DNA of 64,000 nt from Paenirhizobium naphthalenivorans. GTDB taxonomy: Bacteria; Pseudomonadota; Alphaproteobacteria; Rhizobiales; Rhizobiaceae. This document shows, one piece after another, positions 44,573-54,100 of this stretch. Each line of letters begins with the position of its first letter. Positions within the stretch are counted from its first letter, which is position 1. The notes beneath the pieces are model-generated. The model was not told the origin of the DNA and ran no database searches. It was given only the letters and a program-made list of their open reading frames with translations. Made by a program: the position numbers and the translations under genes. The stretch spans positions 53,151-117,150 of the forward strand of contig NZ_BJZP01000014.1 of the NCBI RefSeq assembly GCF_007992095.1, given 5' to 3'.

Positions 44573-45631
44573 ATGTCGCTGATCGAGAAGCCGGCTGAAT
44601 CGCCGGAACGGAAGAGGTTCTACGACAAGATCAACAACTCTTCATATACCGCGCTCTGGACGGTGCTTTCTGACATCATTACGCCAGAACCTCGCAGCGC
44701 CTGCATGTCGCATCTGTGGCATTTCGATGAGGCGAAGTCCTATTTGCTCGAAGCTGGCGGGCTTATCACAGCCGAGGAGGCGGAGCGGCGCGTTCTCGTG
44801 CTGGAAAATCCCGGCCTGCGCGGGCAATCCCGAATCACGACTTCGCTATATGCCGGCCTCCAGGTCGTCATGCCGGGCGAGGTCGCCCCGGCCCACCGCC
44901 ACAGCCAGTCGGCGCTGCGCTTCGTGATGGATGGCGCGGGCGCCCAGACCTCGGTCGATGGTGAGCGCACGATCATGCAGTTCGGCGATTTCGTGATCAC
45001 CCCCCCGGGCGCATGGCACGACCACGGTAACGAGTCGGGTGAGCCGATGATCTGGCTCGACGGGCTGGATATCCCGATAGTCTCGGTCTTCGACGCTTCC
45101 TTTGCCGAAGAGCATCACGACGATCGGCAGCCGATCACCCGCCAGACGGAGGACAGCAGCTGGCGTTTTGGCGCAAACATGCTGCCGGTCGATTATGAAC
45201 GGACGCGGCTTGCCTCGCCGATCTTCAATTATCCGTATGAGCGTTCGCGCGAGGCGCTGGCTCATCTGGAAAAGCAGGGAGAGATCGATCCCTGCCACGG
45301 CATCAAGATGCGCTACATCAATCCGGTGGATGGCGGCTGGGCGATGCCGACGATCTCGCCCTGTCTTCAGCTTCTGCCGAAGGGGTTCAAGACTCATCGG
45401 TACCGTTCGACCGATGCCACCGTGTTCGTCGTAACCGAAGGCACGGGGCGCAGCATCATTGCCGGCAAGACCTATGAATGGGGGCCGAAGGACGTCTTTG
45501 TGGTGCCAAGCTGGAAGACCGTTACGCATGAGGCCGATGGCGACGCGGTGCTGTTCTCATACTCCGATCGCGTTTGCCAGGAAAAGCTTGGACTCTGGCG
45601 GGAAGACCGCGGCAACGCGATACCGCTCTGA
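44573..45631 (+). CDS. Gentisate 1,2-dioxygenase
   Basis: A 352-aa bicupin. The first cupin has 'PGEVAPAHRHSQSALRFVMDG' with iron ligands H108 and H110 and a third His in 'PPGAWHDHGN' (149-151). The second cupin lacks the metal set, as in other gentisate dioxygenases. 'NPVDGGWAMPTISPCLQLLPKGFKTHRYRSTDATVFVVTEG' is characteristic. It opens the ring of gentisate between the carboxyl- and hydroxyl-bearing carbons to give maleylpyruvate, the substrate of nagL at 31452. ATG 44573 is preceded by TGGAGGACACCA. Confidence 0.93.
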   Translation: MSLIEKPAESPERKRFYDKINNSSYTALWTVLSDIITPEPRSACMSHLWHFDEAKSYLLEAGGLITAEEAERRVLVLENPGLRGQSRITTSLYAGLQVVMPGEVAPAHRHSQSALRFVMDGAGAQTSVDGERTIMQFGDFVITPPGAWHDHGNESGEPMIWLDGLDIPIVSVFDASFAEEHHDDRQPITRQTEDSSWRFGANMLPVDYERTRLASPIFNYPYERSREALAHLEKQGEIDPCHGIKMRYINPVDGGWAMPTISPCLQLLPKGFKTHRYRSTDATVFVVTEGTGRSIIAGKTYEWGPKDVFVVPSWKTVTHEADGDAVLFSYSDRVCQEKLGLWREDRGNAIPL

Positions 45632-45701
45632 GAAGCAAGCCTGCCGCTGACTGCGACCGCAGTCGGTGCAACCTATGCGCCCTTGCAAAGGAAGACCCTT
45701 G

Positions 45702-46697
45702 ATGAAACGCGAATTGCTTACTGTGGATGACGTTACCGGTTGTTGGGCGATCATGCCCACACCGTCGAAGCCAGGTGCATCCGATCCGAACGCCGTCGAC
45801 ACCGTCGACCTAGACGAAGCCGCGCGCGCTGCGGAGGCATTGGTCGCGGCGGGCGTCGACGGCATCCTGTCGCTTGGCACGCTGGGCGAGGCCGCAACCA
45901 CGACTTGGGAAGAGAAAGAAGCATTCATGCGCACTCTGGTCGAGACGGTGCGCGGCCGTATTCCGGTCTTCGGTGGCACGACCGCCCTTAACACGCGGGA
46001 CACGATCCGCATGACCCGCGCAGCACGCGAGATCGGTGTCGATGGCGTCATGCTGGGCCTGCCCATGTGGGTCCAGCCCGATGTGTCGACCGCGGTGCAG
46101 TTCTTCCGCGATGTGGCGGCGGCCTGCCCGGATGTGGCGATCTGCGCCTATGCCAACCCGGAGGCATTCAAGTTCGAGTTTCCCCGTGCTTTCTGGGCGC
46201 AGATCTCCGAGATCCCGCAGGTCGTCTCGGCCAAGTACATCAATACGGCCGCGCTTTATGCCGACCTGAACCTGACCAAGCGCAGGATAAGGCTGATGCC
46301 GCTTGACGTTGATTACTATGCCGCCGCACGACTCGACCCCGAGGCGTGCACGGCATTCTGGACCAGTGGTGCGGTCTGCGGTCCGGCCCCTGCGATTCAG
46401 CTGCGCGACCTAGTGGCCAAGGCCCGGAAAACCGGCGACTGGACTAGCGCGAAGGCGCTGACCGACCGGATCGGCATGACCTATCGCACGCTGTTCCCGA
46501 ACGGCTCGTTCAAGGACTTCTCAGTTTACAACATCGGCATCGAAAAGGCGCGGATGGATGCGGCCGGCTGGATGACGGCCGGGCCCTGCCGCGCGCCCTA
46601 TTCCCTGGTCCCCGAAGCCTATCTTGAGGGTGCGCGTGAATCTGGTCGACAATGGGCGAAACTAGCCGCCGAACTTGCGGCCGAGGGAGCGAAATGA
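45702..46697 (+). CDS. trans-o-hydroxybenzylidenepyruvate hydratase-aldolase (NahE/PhdJ-like)
   Basis: A 331-aa class I aldolase of the dihydrodipicolinate synthase superfamily, start ATG 45702 behind AAAGGAAG. '[15 protein letters not shown]', '[19 protein letters not shown]', '[15 protein letters not shown]' and 'VVSAKYI' (Schiff-base K178) match NahE and PhdJ rather than lysine biosynthesis enzymes; the extended '[22 protein letters not shown]' N-terminus is typical. It splits the HCCA isomerase product into an aromatic aldehyde (salicylaldehyde) and pyruvate. ATGA overlap with the isomerase gene couples the two. Confidence 0.92.
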   Translation: MKRELLTVDDVTGCWAIMPTPSKPGASDPNAVDTVDLDEAARAAEALVAAGVDGILSLGTLGEAATTTWEEKEAFMRTLVETVRGRIPVFGGTTALNTRDTIRMTRAAREIGVDGVMLGLPMWVQPDVSTAVQFFRDVAAACPDVAICAYANPEAFKFEFPRAFWAQISEIPQVVSAKYINTAALYADLNLTKRRIRLMPLDVDYYAAARLDPEACTAFWTSGAVCGPAPAIQLRDLVAKARKTGDWTSAKALTDRIGMTYRTLFPNGSFKDFSVYNIGIEKARMDAAGWMTAGPCRAPYSLVPEAYLEGARESGRQWAKLAAELAAEGAK

Positions 46698-47296
46698 CCG
46701 CTCGCGCGCTGGATTTCTATTTCGACTTCATGAGCCCCTTTGCTTATCTGGCCTTCCAGAAAGTGCCGGGACTCTGCCGGAAATACGGGCTGGAGTTTCG
46801 TCCGCACGTGGCGAACCTTCCCCGGCTGAAACTCTTGGCCGGCAACACCGGGCCGGCCAATGTCAGCATTCCGCTGAAGATCCGCTACCTGCGCAAGGAC
46901 CTTGATCGCTGGGCCACCCTTTATGATGTGCCTCTGGTCTTTCCTAAATCGCTGGCGTCCGAGACCCTGAACAAGGCGTTCCTCTTTGCGGCAGACCACG
47001 ACGCAGCAGAGGCCTTCATAAAGGCTGCTTGGGCGCGCGTGTGGGGCGAGGGCGCCGACCCGGCCGACGCGGCGCTTCTGGCCGAGCTTGCTCGGCAGTT
47101 CGGATGGAGCGCCGAGGCCTTGGCGGCCTGGGTGGCATCCTCGGAAGCGGCAGACCGCTACGAGGCCGGAACGCAGGCCGCGCACGAAGCGGGTGTTTTC
47201 GGCATGCCCACGATGATCGTGGGGGATGAAATGTGGTGGGGCAACGATCGCCTTACCTTCATGGAAAAAGCGCTCCAGACGGGGCTTCAAACTTAA
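46694..47296 (+). CDS. 2-hydroxychromene-2-carboxylate isomerase (NahD-like)
   Basis: A 200-aa kappa-class GST-fold isomerase. '[17 protein letters not shown]' contains the catalytic Ser (S14), '[21 protein letters not shown]' the cis-Pro loop and C-terminal contact. The enzyme uses glutathione to convert 2-hydroxychromene-2-carboxylate to trans-o-hydroxybenzylidenepyruvate. The reaction is diagnostic for bicyclic aromatics (naphthalene, 1,2-dihydroxynaphthalene) and is the main reason for reading this module as naphthalene-like. Confidence 0.92.
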   Translation: MTARALDFYFDFMSPFAYLAFQKVPGLCRKYGLEFRPHVANLPRLKLLAGNTGPANVSIPLKIRYLRKDLDRWATLYDVPLVFPKSLASETLNKAFLFAADHDAAEAFIKAAWARVWGEGADPADAALLAELARQFGWSAEALAAWVASSEAADRYEAGTQAAHEAGVFGMPTMIVGDEMWWGNDRLTFMEKALQTGLQT

Positions 47297-47323
47297 CCGG
47301 ATCTGTCCGGAGGGAGGAACAAC

Positions 47324-48229
47324 ATGGCTCTTCAAAAACTTTCCCACGCGCGGCTGCGCGTCAAGAACCTCGACGAATCGGTGCGCTTTCACACCGAAGT
47401 TCTCGGGCTGGAGGAAATCGCCCGGCAAGACGGCGTCGTGTATCTGACGTGCGGCACCGACGGGACTTTCGACGTTGCCGTTACCGAAGGCGGGACTGGC
47501 GTCATCAGCTTTGCCATTGCGGCGGATGACGAAGAAGACCTCAAGCACTACAAGAAGCGCGTGTCCGATGCCGGAGTGCAGGTGCGCGAGATGACCGCAC
47601 CCGATCCGGGGGTGGAAAAAATCATCGAATTCGACCTGCCGCCGCAGAAGCAAAAGATGCAGATCGCACTGTTGGATTCCAAGGCACGGAAACACTATTA
47701 CAGCCCCGCCTCGCGTGTTTGCAACCGGCTGGGCGCGCTAGCGCCGGTCGACCTCGATCACATCACTCTGCGCGTCGGGCCTGATGCGACGACGACGATC
47801 GAGTTCCTCACCAAGCACGTCGATTTCCATGCCTCCGACATCGTGGAATTCCCCGGCGGTCAAGGGCGGTTGGCTTCCTGGCTCCATGTCGGTGACTTCC
47901 ATCATGATGTGGCGATGTTTGCCGGCGCGCCGCACGAAACGCTCGACCACCTTGCGTGGATGATCCCGAACATGGAGTTCATGAAGCTCATGCTCGACCA
48001 GGTCGCCCGCGGCGGGGTCATGACCGAGGCAGGACCAGGGCGCCATGGCGTCGGCTCGAACCTCTATTCCTATTTCTTCACGCCTGACGGCAACCGTTAC
48101 GAGTTGTCTGGCGAGATGCCACGCTGCGTGGATCGGAAGGCTCCTCCCTTCATCTGGCGGGCGGACCAGCCGGGCATCTTCAGCTCGTGGGGGGTGCCGT
48201 TCCCCGAAAGCTTCAAGGTCGGTTCCTGA
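47324..48229 (+). CDS. Type I extradiol dioxygenase (1,2-dihydroxynaphthalene / biphenyldiol type)
   Basis: A 301-aa two-domain vicinal oxygen chelate enzyme, start ATG 47324 behind GGAGGGAGG. The Fe(II) ligands are H146 ('DLDHITLRV'), H209 ('TLDHLAWMI') and E260 ('NRYELSGE'), almost the BphC numbering. 'GRHGVGSNLYSYFFTPDGNRYE' is the standard C-terminal signature. With the isomerase and hydratase-aldolase next door its likely substrate is 1,2-dihydroxynaphthalene (NahC reaction, giving HCCA). 2,3-dihydroxybiphenyl is an alternative. Confidence 0.92.
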   Translation: MALQKLSHARLRVKNLDESVRFHTEVLGLEEIARQDGVVYLTCGTDGTFDVAVTEGGTGVISFAIAADDEEDLKHYKKRVSDAGVQVREMTAPDPGVEKIIEFDLPPQKQKMQIALLDSKARKHYYSPASRVCNRLGALAPVDLDHITLRVGPDATTTIEFLTKHVDFHASDIVEFPGGQGRLASWLHVGDFHHDVAMFAGAPHETLDHLAWMIPNMEFMKLMLDQVARGGVMTEAGPGRHGVGSNLYSYFFTPDGNRYELSGEMPRCVDRKAPPFIWRADQPGIFSSWGVPFPESFKVGS

Positions 48230-48301
48230 ACTGGGGAAGAAGGCCGTCGACGCGGAACACATCCGCGTCGACCGACAATTGTGCGAGGGGGGAGGCTCGA
48301 C

Positions 48302-49507
48302 ATGGAGCAGGTGATAATCATCGGCGGCGGCCAGGCTGCCGCATCAGCAGCCAGGACATTGCGGGAACAAGGATTCAAGGGCGGGATCACGATCCTGTCG
48401 GAAGAGCGGTATTACCCGTACGAGAGACCTCCCTTGTCAAAGGCCGTGCTTCAGGGGGTGGCCGACGCGAACAGCACCTGCTTGCTGAGCGATGAGGCTG
48501 CGCGTAGCCAGAACATAGATGTCCGGCTCGGTCAGCGCGCCGAGGCCATCGAGCGCGATACGCGGATGGTGAAGCTCTCATCCGGCGAGAGGCTGCCCTA
48601 TGACCGTCTACTGATCGCCACTGGCAGCCGCGCCCGCACGCTCGATGGAGCGTTCGCAGGCAAGAGCAATGTTTTCTACCTGCGAAGCCTCGATGATGCG
48701 GCGTCCTTGCGGGCAGCCATGGGCCCCGGAAAGCGTGTTCTGTCGATTGGCGCTGGTTGGATCGGCCTGGAAGTTGCCGCGACCGCGCGCAAGATGGGGA
48801 TGCAAGCAACGGTCGTCGAACTCGCCGACCGTCTCTGCGGCCGCAGCTTGCCCAAGGACGTCGGCGCCGTGCTGGCAGAAGTACACAGGGACCACGGCAC
48901 GGTTGTTCATCTGAATACCTCGATCGAAAGCGTCGGCGGGCGGGACCGGATCGAGACCGTTACCCTCTCGAATGGCGAAACGCTGTCCGTGGACATGGTC
49001 GTCGTCGGGGTCGGCGCGATCGCCAATGACGCGCTTGCCCGCGACGCCGGGCTTGAAACCGCTAATGGCGTCGTTGTGGACGAATTCCTGCGCACTTCTG
49101 ACCCGAGAATTTTCGCTGCTGGCGACGTGGCAGCGCTGCGCCTCGGCGACGGCCGTCCGGTCCGCATGGAATCCTGGGCAAATGCGCAGGATCAGGCCGC
49201 TGCGGCTGCGCGAAACATGCTGGGCAAGGATGTGCCTTATGCCGTCAACACGTGGTTCTGGTCCGACCAATACGACCTCAACATCCAGATGATCGGCGAT
49301 GTCCAGCCAGAGGGCGGCACCGTCCTGCTGCGGAAGGGGGAGGGCAAAGCGTTCACGCGGTTCTCGGTGGCCGACGGACGACTCGTCGGGGCCATATGCT
49401 TTGGTGTGCCACGCGACATGGCGATCGTTCGCCGCCTCATGTCGAAAGGCTATATGGTGACCGATGATGCCTTGACGACTGCCCCCGACCTTCGGAAGCT
49501 TTTGTAG
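48302..49507 (+). CDS. Ferredoxin reductase (BphA4/putidaredoxin reductase family)
   Basis: A 401-aa FAD/NADH enzyme from ATG 48302 behind GGGGGGAGG. 'VIIIGGGQAAASAARTLREQG' is the FAD motif, 'YPYERPPLSKAVLQG' is typical of the group, 'VLSIGAGWIGLEVAATARKMG' is the NADH motif and 'IFAAGDVAALRL' the second FAD motif. It is the only reductase in the module and so may feed both the Rieske ferredoxin (dioxygenase) and the [2Fe-2S] ferredoxin (P450). Start at 48281 has no SD and is rejected. Confidence 0.92.
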   Translation: MEQVIIIGGGQAAASAARTLREQGFKGGITILSEERYYPYERPPLSKAVLQGVADANSTCLLSDEAARSQNIDVRLGQRAEAIERDTRMVKLSSGERLPYDRLLIATGSRARTLDGAFAGKSNVFYLRSLDDAASLRAAMGPGKRVLSIGAGWIGLEVAATARKMGMQATVVELADRLCGRSLPKDVGAVLAEVHRDHGTVVHLNTSIESVGGRDRIETVTLSNGETLSVDMVVVGVGAIANDALARDAGLETANGVVVDEFLRTSDPRIFAAGDVAALRLGDGRPVRMESWANAQDQAAAAARNMLGKDVPYAVNTWFWSDQYDLNIQMIGDVQPEGGTVLLRKGEGKAFTRFSVADGRLVGAICFGVPRDMAIVRRLMSKGYMVTDDALTTAPDLRKLL

Positions 49508-49567
49508 GGCGAAACGCAGTCCGACGACCACAATTAAAAAAGACTTGGCACAACTGGGAGGAAACAA

Positions 49568-50224
49568 ATGCGCCAAATCGGAATGATCACGGGACTTTGT
49601 CTTTCAATTGCGGTCGGCATCCCCGCCCTTGCGCAGGAAGCCGACCATAACGGATGGTACGTTCGCGGAGGCCCGGTTGGAATTTTCTTCAGCCCTGGTG
49701 TGGACCTATCGGTATCGGGCGCGCCGGTTCCAGGAGCTGATGTGTCAGTTGACGACAATTATTCAATGAGCTTCGACATCGGCTATCGCTTGAATGAACA
49801 GTTTTCCACCACCTTCACATTCGGTATTCCTCCGACCGCCGAGATACGTGGTTCAGGCGCCCTTTCCGGTGCCTATCTTGGGGATTTGACCTATGCTCCG
49901 GCCATACTGGCGCTCCAATATCGAATTCCGACCGGAATGCCGAAGTTCGAACCGTATATTGGCGCAGGCATCAACTATACGATCGTTCTGGACGAGAAGG
50001 GGCGCGATGTCGCGAATTTCAGCGCCGACAATGCTTGGGGTGTGGTGCTGCAAGCCGGCTTCGAGACCATGATTAACGATCGATTGGGGCTTTACGTCGA
50101 TGTCAAGAAAATCTGGCTTGAAACCGACGTTGGCGGAACGCTAGGCGCAGGTGGTCCGGCAGCTGACGCAAAGGCAACGCTCAATCCACTGTTGGTCGGT
50201 ACCGGGTTGATATGGCGCTTCTAG
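49568..50224 (+). CDS. OmpW/AlkL-family outer membrane protein
   Basis: A 218-aa beta-barrel protein with a signal peptide ('MRQIGMITGLCLSIAVGIPALAQ'), start ATG 49568 behind GGGAGG. 'GWYVRGGPVGIFF', 'FDIGYRLNEQFSTTFTFGIPPTAEI', 'FEPYIGAGINYTIV' and a terminal 'GTGLIWRF' with C-terminal Phe match OmpW. AlkL and related porins let hydrophobic substrates into the cell laterally, and OmpW genes are found with alkane and naphthalene operons. Base composition is visibly lower in GC than in the upstream catabolic genes, suggesting separate acquisition. Confidence 0.9.
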   Translation: MRQIGMITGLCLSIAVGIPALAQEADHNGWYVRGGPVGIFFSPGVDLSVSGAPVPGADVSVDDNYSMSFDIGYRLNEQFSTTFTFGIPPTAEIRGSGALSGAYLGDLTYAPAILALQYRIPTGMPKFEPYIGAGINYTIVLDEKGRDVANFSADNAWGVVLQAGFETMINDRLGLYVDVKKIWLETDVGGTLGAGGPAADAKATLNPLLVGTGLIWRF

Positions 50225-50276
50225 TGTACGTTTTCGGAGCTAAGTATACGACGTCCTCTCTAATTGGAGCGCTTCA

Positions 50277-50879
50277 ATGATGGAACTATACTATATCCCA
50301 GCTGCCTGTTCGCTGGCCGCCCATATTGCTAGTCTCGAAGCTGGCCTGCCGATAAACTGCCGGATGGTTGAGATGAACCCTGCCGGTAACACGGTCGATG
50401 GTGGGGACTACACCAAAATCAACCCTCTCGGGCTGGTGCCGACCATTGTTGATGGCGACACTATGATTTCTGAAGCCGCCGTGGTTTTGCAATATATCGC
50501 AGACAAGGCTGATGGGAAGCTTGGCGATGTATCCAGCTCGGGGCGATGGAAAATGCTCGAGACGCTGAACTTTCTCGCAACCGAGGTTCACAAGTCCATG
50601 GGGCCGCTGTTCCGTCCTGACCTGCCGGCCGAAGCGCGGCCCCTTTTTGAGAAACTCATCGCCAGTCGTTTGACTGCGGCTGAGAATCGCATAGGTAGCT
50701 CCGGCTATCTGGTCGGCAATAGCTTCACGGTTGCAGATGCCTATTTCTTCACGTTGCTTGGCTGGTGCAATTTCCTCAAGATGGACATGTCGCCGTGGCC
50801 AAAGCTTGGCGAATATCTGCAGCGGATCGGCAGCCGCCCTGCTGTTCAGCAAGCACTCAAGGAAGAAGGGCTGGCCTGA
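50277..50879 (+). CDS. Glutathione S-transferase, beta class (BphK-like)
   Basis: A 200-aa GST; ATG 50277 or 50280 (tandem Met) is the start. 'YYIPAACSLAAHIASLEAG' has the Cys10 of beta-class enzymes, followed by 'INPLGLVPTIVDGD' and 'SEAAVVLQYIADK'. The C-terminal domain is helical. GSTs of this class occur in biphenyl and PAH operons (BphK) and remove electrophilic or chlorinated intermediates. Base composition is low in GC like the OmpW gene. A perfect 11-bp hairpin follows. Confidence 0.9.
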   Translation: MMELYYIPAACSLAAHIASLEAGLPINCRMVEMNPAGNTVDGGDYTKINPLGLVPTIVDGDTMISEAAVVLQYIADKADGKLGDVSSSGRWKMLETLNFLATEVHKSMGPLFRPDLPAEARPLFEKLIASRLTAAENRIGSSGYLVGNSFTVADAYFFTLLGWCNFLKMDMSPWPKLGEYLQRIGSRPAVQQALKEEGLA

Positions 50880-50888
50880 CTTCCCTCG

Positions 50889-50916
50889 ACCCTGCCTCGG
50901 TGTTGCGAGGCAGGGT
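50889..50916 (+). terminator. Hairpin closing the catabolic operon
   Basis: ACCCTGCCTCG (50889-50899) pairs perfectly with CGAGGCAGGGT (50906-50916), loop GTGTTG. It is 10 bp after the GST stop. No T-run follows, so termination may be incomplete. It separates the operon from pyruvate carboxylase; the remaining 245 bp to 51161 show no gene. Confidence 0.6.
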
Positions 50917-51161
50917 ATGGCCTTACCCCACTAGGTTCCGTGTCCGAAGAGCCAGAAGGCCGCTAATGGTGCATGGACGCCGTCCAGACCTCTCCTTCCT
51001 GCTAAATATGTAAGCTGTAGTTTCGTGTTAGACGAAGCTCTGTTGATGGCGTGGATACAATATGTACTGGTTGGTGTGCGTATTCCAACGAGACTGCTAT
51101 CATCAGAAGTAGCTTAATTCGCGACGACTATTGATTTACTCTTTGAAGTGGGGCGATCGAA

Positions 51162-54100
51162 ATGCCAATATCCAAGATTCTCGTTGCGAACCGATCCGAA
51201 ATAGCCATCCGCGTCTTTCGCGCGGCTAACGAGCTGGGATTGAAAACGGTTGCAGTCTGGGCAGAGGAAGACAAGCTCTCCCTGCACCGTTTCAAGGCCG
51301 ACGAGAGCTATCAGGTCGGTCGCGGGCCGCATCTGGCGCGCGAACTTGGACCGATCGAAAGCTATCTATCGATCGACGAAATCATCAGGGTCGCAAAACT
51401 CTCGGGTGCTGATGCGATCCATCCGGGCTACGGCCTGCTTTCCGAAAGCCCCGAATTCGTCGATGCCTGTGACGCTGCCGGCATTACCTTCATCGGCCCG
51501 CGGGCCGACACCATGCGTCAGCTCGGCAACAAGGTCGCGGCACGAAATCTGGCCATTTCGGTCGGCGTTCCGGTGGTGCCCGCCACCACCCCGCTGCCGG
51601 ACGACATGGCGGAAGTGGCGCGCATGGCCGAGGAGATCGGTTATCCGGTGATGCTGAAGGCCTCCTGGGGCGGCGGTGGACGCGGCATGCGCGCCATCCG
51701 CGACCCCAAGGACCTCGCCCGCGAAGTGACCGAGGCCAAGCGCGAAGCCATGGCCGCCTTCGGCAAGGACGAAGTCTATCTGGAAAAACTGGTCGAGCGC
51801 GCCCGCCACGTCGAAAGCCAGATCCTCGGCGACACGCATGGCAATGTCGTGCACCTGTTCGAGCGTGACTGCTCGATCCAGCGCCGCAACCAGAAGGTCG
51901 TCGAACGTGCGCCGGCCCCCTACCTGACTGACGCCCAGCGGCAGGAACTCGCCTCCTACTCGCTGAAGATCGCCAAGGCGACAAACTATGTCGGCGCCGG
52001 CACGGTCGAGTACCTGATGGATGCCGATACCGGCAAGTTCTACTTCATCGAGGTCAATCCGCGCATCCAGGTCGAACATACGGTGACCGAGGTCGTGACC
52101 GGCATCGACATCGTCAAGGCGCAGATTCACATCCTCGACGGCCATGCCATCGGCACGCCGGAATCGGGCGTTCCGAAGCAGGAAGATATCCGCCTCAACG
52201 GCCATGCCCTCCAGTGCCGCATCACCACCGAAGACCCGGAACAGAACTTCATCCCCGACTATGGCCGCATTACCGCCTATCGCGGCGCGACCGGCTTCGG
52301 CATCCGTCTCGATGGCGGCACGGCCTATTCCGGTGCGGTCATCACCCGCTACTACGATCCGCTGCTCGAGAAGGTCACTGGCTGGGCCCCGACGCCGCAG
52401 GAGGCGATCCAGCGCATGGACCGGGCGCTGCGCGAGTTCCGCATCCGCGGTGTGGCCACCAACCTCACCTTCCTCGAAGCGATCATCGGCCACCCGCAGT
52501 TCCGCGACAACAGCTACACGACGCGCTTCATCGATTCGACGCCGGAACTGTTTGCCCAGGTCAAGCGCCAGGACCGCGCGACCAAGCTTCTGACCTATCT
52601 CGCCGACGTCACCGTCAATGGTCATCCGGAAGCCAAGGGCCGCCCGCGTCCGCCGGAAGATGCCGCTGAGCCCGTCGTCCCTTACATCGACGCACCGATC
52701 GTCGACGGCACCAAGCAGCTCCTCGACCGCCTCGGGCCGGTGAAGTTCGCCGAATGGATGCGCGCAGAGACGCGGGTTCTGGTGACCGACACGACGATGC
52801 GCGACGGCCACCAGTCGCTGCTGGCGACCCGCATGCGCACCCATGACATCGCGCGTGCTGCCGGCGCCTATGCCCGGGCGCTGCCCAACCTGCTGTCGCT
52901 CGAATGCTGGGGCGGCGCCACTTTCGACGTCTCCATGCGCTTCCTCACCGAAGATCCGTGGGAGCGTCTCGCGCTGATCCGCGAGGGTGCGCCGAACCTG
53001 CTTTTGCAGATGCTGCTGCGCGGCGCAAACGGAGTCGGTTACAAGAACTATTCCGACAATGTCGTGAAGTATTTCGTTCGCCAGGCCGCGGCCGGCGGCA
53101 TCGACCTGTTCCGCGTGTTCGACTGCCTCAACTGGGTGGAGAACATGCGCGTCTCGATGGACGCGGTGGCGGAGGAAAACAAGCTCTGCGAGGCGGCGAT
53201 CTGCTATACCGGCGACATCCTCAATGCTGCCCGGCCGAAGTATGATCTGAAATACTACACGTCGCTGGCCGCCGAGCTTGAAAAGGCCGGCGCCCACATC
53301 ATTGCCGTCAAGGACATGGCCGGCCTTTTGAAACCTGCCGCGGCCAAGATCCTGTTCAAGGCGCTGCGCGAGGCAACCAGCCTGCCGATCCACTTCCACA
53401 CCCACGACACGTCCGGCATCTCGGCGGCAACCGTGCTGGCCGCCGTCGAGGCTGGCGTCGATGCGGTCGATGCGGCGATGGACAGCCTGTCGGGCAATAC
53501 CTCGCAACCCTGTCTCGGATCGATCGTCGAGGCGCTGCGCGGCTCCGAGCGCGATCCGGGCCTCGATCCGCACTGGATCCGCCGGCTCTCCTTCTACTGG
53601 GAAGCCGTGCGCAACCAGTACGCCGCCTTCGAGAGCGACCTCAAGGGTCCGGCTTCGGAAGGCTACCTGCATGAAATGCCGGGCGGCCAGTTCACCAACC
53701 TCAAGGAACAGGCACGTTCGCTCGGGCTTGAGACCCGCTGGCACGAGGTGGCCCAGGCTTATGCCGACGCCAACCAGATGTTCGGCGACATCGTCAAGGT
53801 CACGCCTTCGTCCAAGGTGGTCGGCGACATGGCGCTGATGATGGTCAGCCAGGATCTGACGGTCGAGGACGTGGTCGATCCGGCCAAGGACGTGTCCTTC
53901 CCGGAATCGGTCGTCTCCATGCTGCGCGGCGATCTCGGACAGCCGCCGATCGGCTGGCCCGAGGGGCTGCAGAAGAAGGCGCTGAAGGGCGAGCCGGCCT
54001 ATACGGTCCGCCCCGGCTCTCTGCTCGAGGACACCGACCTCGATGCCGAGCGCAAGGCGATCGAAGAGAAGATTGGCCGCGAGGTCAGCGATTTCGAACT

